Shown here piece by piece: positions 14,867-23,106 of a DNA stretch of 64,000 nucleotides; position 1 is the first letter of the stretch, and each line of letters opens with the position of its first letter. The translations under genes were made by a program, and so were the position numbers. Under the pieces are notes generated by a model that did no database searches, had not been told where the DNA came from, and saw only the letters and a program-made list of their open reading frames with translations. Location of the stretch: positions 1-64,000 of the forward strand of contig JAXLSW010000020.1 of assembly GCA_046330415.1 (NCBI GenBank), in the 5' to 3' direction. This stretch comes from RHKX01 sp046330415. Its GTDB lineage: Bacteria > Actinomycetota > Thermoleophilia > Solirubrobacterales > 70-9.

Positions 14867-16162
14867 TTGAGGGGCAGAAAGCTTCTTGCCGTGGCCGGTT
14901 CGGTCGTGGCATTGACGCTGGGCGTCGCCGCCTGCGGTAGCAGCGACGACGACAGCACCAGCGGGGGTGGCGGCAGCGCCAGTCCCGATGATCAGTTCGA
15001 CCTGACCATCGGCGGCCTGCTGCCGCAGACCGGCGACCTTTCGACCTTCGCGCCCGCGGGCGAGAAGGGCGCGAACCTCGGTATCGAGACGGCCTCGAAG
15101 GCACTCGAGAACACCAACATCACGGTCGAGCTCTCGACCGCCGACACGGAGACGAAGGCTGCGGCAGCCCAGCAGGCCGCTCAGCAGCTGATCTCCGAGG
15201 GCGCATCCTGCCTGGTCGGGCCCTGGGCGTCGGACGAGACCATCCCGGTCGGTCAGACGGTCGCGGGACGCCAGCAGGTGCCGCTGATCTCGCCGTCGTC
15301 GACCAGCCCGGAGATCACCGATCTCCCCGACAACGGCTACGTGTTCCGCACGGCCCCGTCGGACGCCCTGCAGGGCGTGGTTCTGGCTGACGCCGTCGCC
15401 CAGGAGTTCGGTGCCGACGCGACCATCTCCGTCGCTGCGCGTAACGACGCGTACGGCGAGGGCATCGCAAACGCGTTCATCGAGAACTTCGAGGCCAACG
15501 GTGGCACCACCACCGGCCCCGTTCTCTATGACCCCGAGGGCACGACGTTCGACTCCGAGGCCGAGGAGATCGTGGCCGATGACCCCGACGGCTGGGTGAT
15601 CATCGACTTCGAGGATCCGTACGGCAAGGTTGGAGCGGCTCTGGCCCGGACCGGCGATTTCGACGCGTCCAGGATGTTCACGGCCGATGGTCTCGCCTTC
15701 GACCCGACGTTCCCGGACACGATTCCGGCGGATGCCATCGACGGCGCCCGGGGCACGCGACCCGCGACGCCGGACAACACCGAGACCGCCGACGCGTTCC
15801 AGGATCTCTGGGACGGCTCAAGCGAGCAGCCGAAGGATCGGGGCACGTTCGATGCCCAGAACTTCGATGCGGTCTCGCTCTGCGTCCTCGCTGCGGTGGC
15901 CGCCGGTTCGGCCGATGGTCCCGCCATCCAGGAGCAGATCCAGGCGGTCTCCGGACCTCCCGGTGACAAGTACGACTTCACCGATATGGCAGGGGCCATC
16001 GAGGCCCTCCAGAACGGTGAGGACATCGATTTCGACGGCGTCTCCGGACCCCTCGACTTCGACGACGCCGGTGACCCGACGTCGGCCACCTACGACACCT
16101 ACCAGTACAAGAACGGCAAGTTCACGCTCGGTGAGCAGGTCGAGCAGAGCTCGGGCGAGTAG
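14867..16162 (+). CDS. livJ: Branched-chain amino acid type ABC substrate-binding lipoprotein
   Basis: A 431-residue lipoprotein. TTG 14867 is chosen because AGAGGAGGA ends 5 nt before it and the product then starts as a clean lipoprotein signal: basic LRGRKLL, hydrophobic core, lipobox GVAAC with Cys near residue 23, then a Ser/Asp/Gly linker. The mature part is a Peripla_BP_6 (LivJ/Leu-Ile-Val binding) fold: LTIGGLLPQTGDLS, VGPWASDETIPV, VPLISPSSTSPEITDL. It delivers a substrate (amino acid, amide or similar; not determinable here) to the LivHMGF genes encoded convergently on the other strand. A strong terminator follows. Confidence 0.9.
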   Translation: MRGRKLLAVAGSVVALTLGVAACGSSDDDSTSGGGGSASPDDQFDLTIGGLLPQTGDLSTFAPAGEKGANLGIETASKALENTNITVELSTADTETKAAAAQQAAQQLISEGASCLVGPWASDETIPVGQTVAGRQQVPLISPSSTSPEITDLPDNGYVFRTAPSDALQGVVLADAVAQEFGADATISVAARNDAYGEGIANAFIENFEANGGTTTGPVLYDPEGTTFDSEAEEIVADDPDGWVIIDFEDPYGKVGAALARTGDFDASRMFTADGLAFDPTFPDTIPADAIDGARGTRPATPDNTETADAFQDLWDGSSEQPKDRGTFDAQNFDAVSLCVLAAVAAGSADGPAIQEQIQAVSGPPGDKYDFTDMAGAIEALQNGEDIDFDGVSGPLDFDDAGDPTSATYDTYQYKNGKFTLGEQVEQSSGE

Positions 16163-16189
16163 TCCGGCTCTGACACTGGCACTGGATCA

Positions 16190-16220
16190 GAAGGGCCCCG
16201 GCATCGCGCCGGGGCCCTTC
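16190..16220 (+). terminator. Intrinsic terminator, probably bidirectional
   Basis: A perfect 13-bp GC-rich stem (16190-16202 with 16208-16220) and 5-nt loop, followed by 'ttcgtt' on the plus strand. It stands between the convergent livJ and livF genes, so it can stop transcription from both sides. Confidence 0.85.
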
Positions 16221-16263
16221 TTCGTTCCAGCCCCTGACCCCCTGATCGCTAGATCCCTGGTCC

Positions 16264-17049
16264 CTACTGGGCGTCGGGCTCAACGGCCGTCGCCGCGGCG
16301 TCCTGGCGCGAGGTCCCGGTTCCACCGAGGTAGAGCTCAGCGACCTTCGGGTCGGCAAGCAGATCTTTGCCCTTCCCCTCGAAGCGGTTCGCTCCGAGGT
16401 CGAGGACGTAGCCGCGATCCGACATCGACAGCGCCCGGCGGGCGTTCTGCTCGACCATCAGGATCGTCACCCCCGCCGCGTTGATCTCGACCAGCTTCTC
16501 GAAGATGGCGTCGACGAAGGCCGGCGACAGCCCCGCCGAGGGCTCGTCGACGAGGACCAGCTTGGGCTCGGGCATGAGGGCCCGGGCCATGGCCACCATC
16601 TGGCGCTCACCGCCGGACATCGTCCCGGCGGCCTGGGAGCGGCGCTCGGAGAGGCGTGGGAAGAGCTCGTACATGCGGTCGATCCGGGAGTCGACGCTGC
16701 CGGACCCTCCGGCGATCGCTCCTAGCTCCAGGTTCTCCCGCACGGTCAGGCTCGCGAAGACGTTGTCGAGCTGGGCGACGTAGGAGACGCCCTGGCGTGT
16801 GATCCTGTGGGGGGCGGCGCCGGTGATGTCGCTTCCCTGCAGGGAGATCGAGCCCTCGCGCGGTCTGAGGAGGCCGAACACCGCCTTCATCAGGGTCGAC
16901 TTGCCGGCGCCGTTGGGGCCGACGATGGTGACGATCTCCCCCTCGCGCACCTCGAGCTCGACGCCGTTGAGGATGTCGACCTCGGTCGTGTAGCCGGCGA
17001 CCACACCCTGGACCTGCAGCAGCGTGTCCGCGCCCTCAGCCGCCGGCAT
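16264..17049 (-). CDS. livF: Branched-chain amino acid ABC transporter ATP-binding protein LivF
   Basis: A 261-residue ABC ATPase. Walker A is GPNGAGKST near residue 44, the signature is MSGGERQ, Walker B is LVLVDEPSAGLSP, and the switch His is replaced by MVEQN as is normal for LivF. It powers import together with LivG. The start ATG overlaps the end of livG by 14 nt; it is the last gene of livH-livM-livG-livF. The final 20 residues (SRQDAAATAVEPDAQ) are an extra tail. Confidence 0.95.
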   Translation of the reverse strand: MPAAEGADTLLQVQGVVAGYTTEVDILNGVELEVREGEIVTIVGPNGAGKSTLMKAVFGLLRPREGSISLQGSDITGAAPHRITRQGVSYVAQLDNVFASLTVRENLELGAIAGGSGSVDSRIDRMYELFPRLSERRSQAAGTMSGGERQMVAMARALMPEPKLVLVDEPSAGLSPAFVDAIFEKLVEINAAGVTILMVEQNARRALSMSDRGYVLDLGANRFEGKGKDLLADPKVAELYLGGTGTSRQDAAATAVEPDAQ

Positions 17050-17869
17050 CGGCCCGCTCCTTGTCCTCCTCGCTCTCGGTGGCGCCCGCGGCTCCGCCGA
17101 GATAGGCGTCGATGACCCGCTGGTCGGAGCGCACCTCGTCGGGGGTGCCGACGAGGATGGTCTCGCCCTGGCCCATGACCACGACCTCGTCTGAGTGGTT
17201 CATCACCACGTCCATGTCGTGCTCGACGAAGAGGAACGTGACGCCGTCGCCGCGGAGCTCCTCCATGTGCGCGAGCAGCCTGCGCCCCAGCGTCGGGTTG
17301 ATGCCGGCCATCGGCTCGTCGAGGAGGACCATGCGCGGCTTCGGCATCAGCGCTCGGGCGAGCTCGAGGAGCTTGCGCTGGCCGCCCGAGAGGGTCCCGG
17401 CGTAGTCGTCGGCCTTCTTGTCGAGGTTGAACGTGGCGAGAAGCTCCATGGCCTGCTCGCGAACCTCGCCCTCGCGACGGCGCGAGGCGACCGGTCGCGT
17501 GAGCAGGGTCAGCAGGTGCTCGCCGGGCTGATCGGCGCCGGCGAGCATCATGTTGTCGATGACCGGCATCGCCGCGAGCGCCTTGGTGATCTGGAACGTC
17601 CGCACCATGCCCAGTCGCGCGATCGCATAGGGGGCCTTGCCGTAGATCGATTCGCCGTCGAGGGTGATCTGGCCCGCATCGGGCTTGTAGAAGCCGGTGA
17701 CGATGTTGAAGAGCGTGGTCTTGCCGGCTCCGTTGGGGCCGATCAGGGACGTGATCGAGCCGCGCTTGACGGAGAAGGAGGCGTCGCGCACCGCCTGGAT
17801 GCCGCCGAAGGTCTTGCGGACGCCTTCGACCTCGAGCATGGCCGTGCCCTGCGTCGCGGCGTCAGTCAC
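17036..17869 (-). CDS. livG: Branched-chain amino acid ABC transporter ATP-binding protein LivG
   Basis: A 277-residue ABC ATPase with Walker A GPNGAGKTT, signature LSGGQRK, Walker B MVLLDEPMAGINP and FVEHDMDVVM. The C-terminal LivG extension ends with a charged tail (EEDKERADAGG). Start GTG 17869 overlaps livM by 8 nt, showing coupled translation. It forms the cytoplasmic ATPase pair with LivF. Confidence 0.95.
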   Translation of the reverse strand: MTDAATQGTAMLEVEGVRKTFGGIQAVRDASFSVKRGSITSLIGPNGAGKTTLFNIVTGFYKPDAGQITLDGESIYGKAPYAIARLGMVRTFQITKALAAMPVIDNMMLAGADQPGEHLLTLLTRPVASRRREGEVREQAMELLATFNLDKKADDYAGTLSGGQRKLLELARALMPKPRMVLLDEPMAGINPTLGRRLLAHMEELRGDGVTFLFVEHDMDVVMNHSDEVVVMGQGETILVGTPDEVRSDQRVIDAYLGGAAGATESEEDKERADAGG

Positions 17870-18866
17870 TGAGGACCATCTCCTCCTTCTTGCCGAGGGC
17901 TCCCTGCGGGCGGAAGGCGACGAGCAGGATCAGGATCAGGCCGACGAGGATGAAGCGCAGCGCCGCCACCTGTCCGCCGTCGAGGCCGAGGTCGAGGAAG
18001 CGGAGGCTCTCGAGCGGCACCCAGAGCAGGATCGTGCCGACGATGATCCCAGCGAAGCTGGCCAGGCCCCCGAGGATCAGGATCACGTAGCCGAAGAAGG
18101 TGAAGATCGGCTCGAACTGAGTCTGGTTGACCGACTGCAGGTTGAGCACGAGGAACCAACCCGCGACCGCGCCCAGAGCCGAGGAGATCGCCAGCGACTG
18201 GAGCTTGTAGGAGAACGCGTTCTTGCCGAGGGCGCGCGCGGCGTCCTCGTCCTCACGGACGGCGCGGAGCACCCGTCCCCAGGGGGAGCGCACGAGCCGT
18301 GAGAGGCAGAAGGCGAGCACGATGAGCGTCACCCAGATCACCAGCAGCAGCGGCATGTTGAGGTAGTCCGGTCCGGTCATCCCGAGCGGGTCGACGATGT
18401 TCTGCGTGATCCAGTTGGAGGTGTCGAACCAGGCCTGGCTGAAGATGCGTTCGTGGTCGAGCTCGAGGCTGATCGTCCCCTGGTTGCCGCCCGTGAGCGA
18501 GTCGGAGTTCTGGACAGCGATGCGGATGACCTCGGAGAAGGCGATCGTCGCGATCGCGAAGTAGTCGGCGCGCAGCCGCAGCGACGGCAGCCCGACGAGC
18601 ACGCCGGCCAGCATTGCGATCAGCATCGAGAGGGGCAGCGCGATCAGGAAGGGCAGCCCGACGCTGACGACGAGGATCACGGCGGAGTAGGCCCCGATCG
18701 CCATGAACCCCGCCTGGCCGAAGTTGAGGATGCCGGTGAACCCGACGTTCAGCTGCAGCCCCAGGGCGAAGATCCCGTAGATGCCCGCGAGGATGAAGAC
18801 GCCGATCCAGAACGACGTCAGGGTCAGGAAGTCGAGCGAGACCGCGAGCGGCAGCTCCGGGCTCAA
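17862..18866 (-). CDS. livM: Branched-chain amino acid ABC transporter permease LivM
   Basis: A 334-residue inner-membrane permease with about eight to ten hydrophobic segments, typical LivM motifs NVGFTGILNFGQAGFMAIGAY and GLPSLRLRADYFAIATIAFSE, and an EAA-like loop AVREDEDAARALGKNAFSYK. The start TTG 18866 overlaps the livH stop as TTGA; upstream Met codons would add a non-membrane sequence encoded inside livH. A permease with an EAA loop contacts LivF/LivG; the pair LivH/LivM forms the pore. Confidence 0.93.
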   Translation of the reverse strand: MSPELPLAVSLDFLTLTSFWIGVFILAGIYGIFALGLQLNVGFTGILNFGQAGFMAIGAYSAVILVVSVGLPFLIALPLSMLIAMLAGVLVGLPSLRLRADYFAIATIAFSEVIRIAVQNSDSLTGGNQGTISLELDHERIFSQAWFDTSNWITQNIVDPLGMTGPDYLNMPLLLVIWVTLIVLAFCLSRLVRSPWGRVLRAVREDEDAARALGKNAFSYKLQSLAISSALGAVAGWFLVLNLQSVNQTQFEPIFTFFGYVILILGGLASFAGIIVGTILLWVPLESLRFLDLGLDGGQVAALRFILVGLILILLVAFRPQGALGKKEEMVLSD

Positions 18867-19867
18867 AGCGTTCGTTCCTTGCCGAAGATGCCCTGCGGGC
18901 GCACGATCAGAACGATGATGAGGACGAGGAAGCTGATGGCGACCTTCCACTCGGAGTCGATGACGATCGTCGACCACTCCTGGGTGATGCCGATGACCAT
19001 CCCGCCGGCGAGGGCGCCGAAGGCGTTGCCGATGCCGCCGAGGGTGACGGCGGCGAAGAGCGAGAGCAGGAACGGGAAGAACGTCTCGGGCCGGAAGTCG
19101 TTGATGCTCGCCCCGACGAGCACCCCGGCGAGGCCCGCGAGCCCGCCGGCAAGCGCCCAGGTCAGGATGACGACCATCGTCGTGTTGATGCCCGTCGTCT
19201 CGGCGAGGTCGAAGTTGTCGGCCAGCGCTCGCATCTGCCGGCCCAGCGACGTGTAGCGCAGCATCATCGCGACCGCCGCGAGCACGACCAGGCCGACGAT
19301 GACGACGATGAGCTGCGTCCGCCCGATGGAAAGACCGAGGAACTCGAAGGTGTCGGTGACGTTCACGTCGAGCTTGCGCGGCTCGGTCCCGGCGAAGAAC
19401 TGGATCGTGTACCGGATCACGAACCCGAGGCCGATCGTCATCAGGATCAGCTGCAGGATGCCGGCCTTGCGCCTGCGCATCGGGCGGAACATGACGATCT
19501 CGGTCAGGATCGCGAACAGGGCGACGATCACGACCGCGACCAGCATCGCGACGACGAACGGCATGCCGATCGAGACGTTGAAGGCGTACGCGACGTACGC
19601 GCCCATGGTGAGGAGGTCGGCGTGGGCGAAGTTCGTCAGCCGCAGGATCCCGTAGACGAGCGTGAGGCCGATGGCGCCGAGGGCGAAGTTGGAGCCCGCG
19701 ACGACCCCGTTGATGGTCTTCTGGGCGAGCTCGTGAAGCCCGGAATCGACCAGCAGGAAGAGGGCCACGAGCCCCATCACGGCAAGGAAGACCTTCGCCG
19801 GGTTGTCCGACATCCAGGCCTTCAACTGCCCGCTCCCTTCGGAAGCCGCGCTAGACGCCGGTTCCAT
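18863..19867 (-). CDS. livH: Branched-chain amino acid ABC transporter permease LivH
   Basis: A 334-residue permease. Signature stretches are NGVVAGSNFALGAIGLTLVYG, then GILRLTNFAHADLLTMGAY and ALADNFDLAETTGINTT (EAA-type loop), with about eight membrane helices. It opens the livHMGF operon. A TAGGAT hexamer 8 nt before the ATG and lack of an SD suggest a leaderless mRNA. The substrate-binding gene of the set (14867) is on the other strand at the far end. Confidence 0.95.
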   Translation of the reverse strand: MEPASSAASEGSGQLKAWMSDNPAKVFLAVMGLVALFLLVDSGLHELAQKTINGVVAGSNFALGAIGLTLVYGILRLTNFAHADLLTMGAYVAYAFNVSIGMPFVVAMLVAVVIVALFAILTEIVMFRPMRRRKAGILQLILMTIGLGFVIRYTIQFFAGTEPRKLDVNVTDTFEFLGLSIGRTQLIVVIVGLVVLAAVAMMLRYTSLGRQMRALADNFDLAETTGINTTMVVILTWALAGGLAGLAGVLVGASINDFRPETFFPFLLSLFAAVTLGGIGNAFGALAGGMVIGITQEWSTIVIDSEWKVAISFLVLIIVLIVRPQGIFGKERTL

Positions 19868-19875
19868 CGGGGCTG

Positions 19876-19881
19876 ATCCTA
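19876..19881 (-). promoter_or_regulatory. -10 hexamer for leaderless livHMGF mRNA
   Basis: TAGGAT on the minus strand, 8 nt before ATG 19867. It separates the transporter operon from the dehydrogenase gene upstream even though the gap between them is only 69 bases. Confidence 0.45.
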
Positions 19882-19936
19882 AGCAAGTTCGGCCCGCGTT
19901 CGCGCGGCGACCTCCCCGCCGGTCCTCGGCGGACGC

Positions 19937-21019
19937 TCAGGAGAGCTCGGCGGAAACCCTGGCCGCGATCTCCTCGCAGACCCGCGTCGTCCCGGAGGAG
20001 CCGCCGAGGTCCGGCGTGCGGATGCCGTCGCCGGCGGCTCCCAGCGTCGCTTCGTAGATGGCGCGGGATGCGGCCTCGGCCCCCTCGCTCCCGCGCTCGC
20101 CGGCGTAGTGCAGCACCGCCGCGCACGCCAGCACCATCGCCATCGGGTTGGCGAGATCCTTGCCCTCGAGCGCCGGGGCGGTGCCGTGCGGAGCCTCCGC
20201 CATGGCCACCGCGGGCCGGAGCTCGGCGTCGAGGCTGAGCAGCACGGACTCGGCGCCGGCGATCGAGCCGAACATCGGCATCACCAGGTCGCTGAGGAGG
20301 TCGCCGTCGCGGTTGAGCGTCGGGATCACGAGCGGCCGGTCGGCGGCACCGCTGATCAGCCCCGCATAGGTGGCGTCGATCAGCACCGGCTCGTAGGTGA
20401 CGTCGGGGTGGCGCTCGGCGGCGGCGTCCATCTCCTCCTTCAGCATCCCCTCGTAGACGGGGCTGACCGTCCATTTCGGCCCGCCGTAGACCTTCCCGCG
20501 GAGCTGCTCGGCGGTGCGGAAGGAGTGCTCGGAGACGGCCCTGCAGACGCCGCGGCTGATCCGCTCGGTGCGCAGCGCCACCTCCTCGTCGGAGCCCTCC
20601 GGACCCTCGCGCCACTGCTCTGCGCCGTAGGCGTCACCGACCGCCATCCGGCAGACCGAGATGGGGTGATGGATGCCGGGGAAGGGGGAGACGCCGGGGA
20701 TGCGGCGCCCGGTGCGGACGATCACCGTGCCGTCGATCCCCTCACGGATCAGGCGGTTGGGGCTGCCGACGTCGTCCTTGCCCTCGGGGGTGATCGTCGC
20801 CGCCTTGAGGCCGAGGCCCGCCTCCCTCATCGCCACCGCCGCCTCCGTGCAGACCTCGTTGCCGGTCTCGCGACGGTTCTCGAGCGAGAGGTCGAAGCGG
20901 TCGAGGACGATGTCGAGCCCGACGACGTCCGGGTCGATCACGGCGAGCGCGGCGTCGAGAAGCTCCTGACCGGTCTGGTCTCCGTCGAGTACGACGATGC
21001 GGATCGGCTCCTGCGCCAT
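19937..21019 (-). CDS. Isocitrate/isopropylmalate dehydrogenase family protein
   Basis: A 360-residue beta-decarboxylating dehydrogenase. VVLDGDQTGQELLDAA is the N-terminal motif, and EAPHGTAPALEGKDLANPMA is the NAD(P)-binding loop of the family. The substrate region departs from classical LeuB and Icd: GGPKWTVSPVYEGMLKEEM replaces the usual K/Y-containing block and LIDATYAGLI replaces the usual D-N-x-A motif, so isopropylmalate, isocitrate, tartrate or homoisocitrate cannot be told apart. The gene neighbours a branched-chain amino acid type transporter, but each has its own -10 hexamer. Confidence 0.8.
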   Translation of the reverse strand: MAQEPIRIVVLDGDQTGQELLDAALAVIDPDVVGLDIVLDRFDLSLENRRETGNEVCTEAAVAMREAGLGLKAATITPEGKDDVGSPNRLIREGIDGTVIVRTGRRIPGVSPFPGIHHPISVCRMAVGDAYGAEQWREGPEGSDEEVALRTERISRGVCRAVSEHSFRTAEQLRGKVYGGPKWTVSPVYEGMLKEEMDAAAERHPDVTYEPVLIDATYAGLISGAADRPLVIPTLNRDGDLLSDLVMPMFGSIAGAESVLLSLDAELRPAVAMAEAPHGTAPALEGKDLANPMAMVLACAAVLHYAGERGSEGAEAASRAIYEATLGAAGDGIRTPDLGGSSGTTRVCEEIAARVSAELS

Positions 21020-21026
21020 GCGGGCG

Positions 21027-21055
21027 AGGCTACGCGGTCAGGGTCGGTTTAGATT
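21027..21055. promoter_or_regulatory. Divergent -10 hexamers for the dehydrogenase and TfoX genes
   Basis: On the minus strand TAGCCT (21027-21032) lies 7 nt before ATG 21019. On the plus strand TAGATT (21050-21055) lies 6 nt before GTG 21062. Both fit leaderless transcription, and the two -10 sites are only 17 bases apart, so RNA polymerase binding would be mutually exclusive. Confidence 0.5.
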
Positions 21056-21061
21056 TGCGGT

Positions 21062-21394
21062 GTGGCCTACGACGAGATCCTCGGCGATCGCATCCGCGCC
21101 CGCCTCGACACCACCGAAGGCGTCACCGAGAAGCGCATGTTCGGCGGGCTCGCCTTCCTGATCGGCGGCAACCTCGCCGTCGTCGCCAGCAGCAAGGGAG
21201 GGCTGATGGTCCGGGTCCCGCCGGAGGAGACGGAGGCGTTGCTCGAGGAGCCCGGAGCGGCGCCCTTCGCGATGCGCGGCAAGGAGCTCAGAGGCTGGCT
21301 GCGCGTCGACGCCGACGCGATCGACGACGAGCCGTCGCTGGCGCGGTGGGTGGACCGCGGCGCCAATCACGCTGGTTCGTTGCCGGCGAAGTAG
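21062..21394 (+). CDS. TfoX N-terminal domain protein
   Basis: A 110-residue protein consisting of one TfoX/Sxy N-terminal domain: RMFGGLAFLIGGNLAVVASS is the domain core, followed by LMVRVPPEET and the 'FAMRGKELRGWLRV' block. In Gammaproteobacteria this domain is part of a competence regulator; the single-domain actinobacterial proteins have no known function. The GTG start is set by the -10 hexamer immediately upstream. It stands alone, followed by a repeat-filled spacer. Confidence 0.8.
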   Translation: MAYDEILGDRIRARLDTTEGVTEKRMFGGLAFLIGGNLAVVASSKGGLMVRVPPEETEALLEEPGAAPFAMRGKELRGWLRVDADAIDDEPSLARWVDRGANHAGSLPAK

Positions 21395-21403
21395 CCCACC
21401 GGC

Positions 21404-21867
21404 CGACGCTGGGCGCGGAAACCACGTAGAGCGTGGTCGAGGCGCCCCGCGCCAGCAGCGGGAACACTCAACCACCGACGCTGGGCGCGAGTAGGACCTC
21501 ACAGGTTCCAAGTGCGCCTGCGCCGGGGCGATGGGCAGCGAGGGGAGCATGGGAGATCCCGGTGAGGCCGGCCGTCGCGGTGAGCTCCCCACCTCCTTCA
21601 CTGCCAATCGTGCAGACATGGGGCGCGGAAACCACGCACAGCGTGGACTTCGCGCCCTGCGCCCGCGGCGGGAACGCTCAAGCGCCGACGCTGGGCGCGA
21701 ATAGGACCTCATAGGTTCCAAAGGCGCCTGCGCCGAGGCGCCGGGGGCGATGGGCACCGCACCAAATCGCAATCGCACGTCTGTGGGACCTGCGATTGCG
21801 AGTTGGGCGTGGCTGCCGGACCGCCCAAACCGCCAGGCAACCCTCGCAGCGCACCTGCGACGCGTAT
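21404..21867 (+). repeat. Modular intergenic repeat region, copy 1
   Basis: No gene is seen between 21395 and 21950. The stretch is built from modules that recur at 60070-60745. Module A (hairpin GCGC...CCACG...CGTGG...GCGC) is at 21415 and 21621; in the second the outer arms 21621-21627 and 21651-21657 pair perfectly. Module E ('gacgctgggcgcga' to 'ggttccaa') is at 21477-21511 and 21687-21721. Module B (76 bp) is 21521-21596. Module C (11-bp stem) is 21767-21801. Module D is 21840-21867. Minus-strand frames through it are low-complexity and treated as non-coding. Confidence 0.8.
21767..21801 (+). repeat. Module C hairpin, copy 1
   Basis: A perfect 11-bp inverted repeat TCGCAATCGCA/TGCGATTGCGA around a 13-nt loop. 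The same stem and the identical loop recur at 60592-60626, so both arms and loop are conserved. Confidence 0.85.
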
Positions 21868-21950
21868 CCGGTCCGGTATCCGGACTCGATACGAATCGCG
21901 GGGCGCGAGTGGGGGCCGCCCGGCCTGACGCTGCCCGCCCGCGGGCCCAG

Positions 21951-23102
21951 CTACTCGCCGTTGCCGCCGCCGTTGCCTCCGTCTCCACCGCCAGAGCCGC
22001 CTCCGCCGTTGCCCTGGTCATCGCCGTTGCCACCCTTGCCGTCGCCGCCGGAGCCATCCCCCTGGCCACCCTTGCCGTTGCCGCCGGAGCCATCCCCCTG
22101 GCCGCCCTTGTCGCCGCCACCCGGCTCCTGCGGGGTCACCAGCGGCGCGTTCCCGACGAACGAGAGGATCTGATCGGCCGTCTCCTGCGGCTCCTCGACG
22201 TTCGGCGAGTGCCCGGCGCCGTCGATCGGCACCAGGCGGGCGCCGGGGATGGCCTCGTACTGCGAGAGCACCTCGTCGGTGTCGAGGATCTGGTCCTCGG
22301 TGCCCATGATCACCAGGGCCGGCACCCCAGTCGCGGTCAGCCGTGAAGGCACGCCGCCGTGGTCGAGGAAGTCGTCGGCCGCCGCCTGCGACTCCTTGAA
22401 GGACTTGAACGTCATCGCATCGACGTCGTCGACGACGCGGTTCGGCTGGCCCGGGAAGACCTCGCTGACGTCGGTCCCGGGGGCGAACGAACGCTTCGCC
22501 GCGTTCTTGATCATCGCGTTGAACTTGACGCGCCACAGCGCTTCGCCGATCACCGGCCAGCTCGCCATCCCCGCGGTCGCGGGCAGATGCGTGTCCCCCG
22601 ACTGCGCGGGGACGTCGATCAGGACCACGCGGTCGGCGAGGTCGCTGGACTGCTCGGCGAGCGAGGTCGCGACGAGCCCTCCCATCGAGTGACCGACGAT
22701 CGTGGCGCTGGTGACGCCGAGCTGCTGGCTCAGCGCCTCGGCGATCGCCGCCGCCTGGGTCTCGATCTCGTAGCCCCCGGTCGGCTTCTCCGAGCCGCCG
22801 TGGCCGAGCAGGTCGAAGGTGATGACGCGATGGTTCTCGTTGAGCAGCGGGACCATCTGGTCCCACCACCGCAGCGAGCACGTGTAGCAGTGCAGGAGCA
22901 CGATCGGCTCCCCTTCCGGGCCCGGGCCGGTGGCCGGGTGGTCGACGTACTGCAGCTCGTACGCCTCAGAATCGGTGAGCTTGCCCCCGGGTGCGTTGAC
23001 CTCGGCCGGCTTGGTCTCCTTGTCGAGGATCCAGGCGTTGACGCCGAGCAGGACCAGGAGGACGAGAAGGGCGAGGAGGCCGAAGCGGAGCAGTCGCCTC
23101 AT
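21951..23102 (-). CDS. Alpha/beta hydrolase with N-terminal anchor and Gly-rich tail
   Basis: A 383-residue protein. Residues 1-25 (MRRLLRFGLLALLVLLVLLG) are a signal anchor, so the catalytic part is outside the membrane. The hydrolase core has the HCYTCS oxyanion region, nucleophile elbow VGHSMGGL (Ser), acidic GTEDQI and catalytic His in GAGHSPNVEEP. The last ~50 residues are almost only Gly, Asn, Asp, Lys and Gln, partly produced by 36-bp tandem repeats. The substrate is unknown (ester, lactone or haloalkane type). Start ATG 23102 is 5 nt after the HD-gene stop; the longer frame is not supported. Confidence 0.85.
   Translation of the reverse strand: MRRLLRFGLLALLVLLVLLGVNAWILDKETKPAEVNAPGGKLTDSEAYELQYVDHPATGPGPEGEPIVLLHCYTCSLRWWDQMVPLLNENHRVITFDLLGHGGSEKPTGGYEIETQAAAIAEALSQQLGVTSATIVGHSMGGLVATSLAEQSSDLADRVVLIDVPAQSGDTHLPATAGMASWPVIGEALWRVKFNAMIKNAAKRSFAPGTDVSEVFPGQPNRVVDDVDAMTFKSFKESQAAADDFLDHGGVPSRLTATGVPALVIMGTEDQILDTDEVLSQYEAIPGARLVPIDGAGHSPNVEEPQETADQILSFVGNAPLVTPQEPGGGDKGGQGDGSGGNGKGGQGDGSGGDGKGGNGDDQGNGGGGSGGGDGGNGGGNGE
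22031..22102 (+). repeat. Two tandem 36-bp units in the hydrolase tail
   Basis: Units 22031-22066 and 22067-22102 differ at one base and encode two 12-residue repeats of the GGQGDGSGG(N/D)GK type in the C-terminal tail of the alpha/beta hydrolase (minus strand). Confidence 0.85.
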
Positions 23103-23106
23103 CGGG

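Noticed and set aside
21404..21867. CRISPR array or insertion sequence
   Set aside because: Units are not regularly spaced with unique spacers, and there is no transposase frame, terminal inverted repeat pair or target duplication.
21038..22120. A 360-codon minus-strand frame over the first repeat region
   Set aside because: Covers the TfoX gene and the hydrolase tail antisense; composition is that of GC-rich shadow frames.
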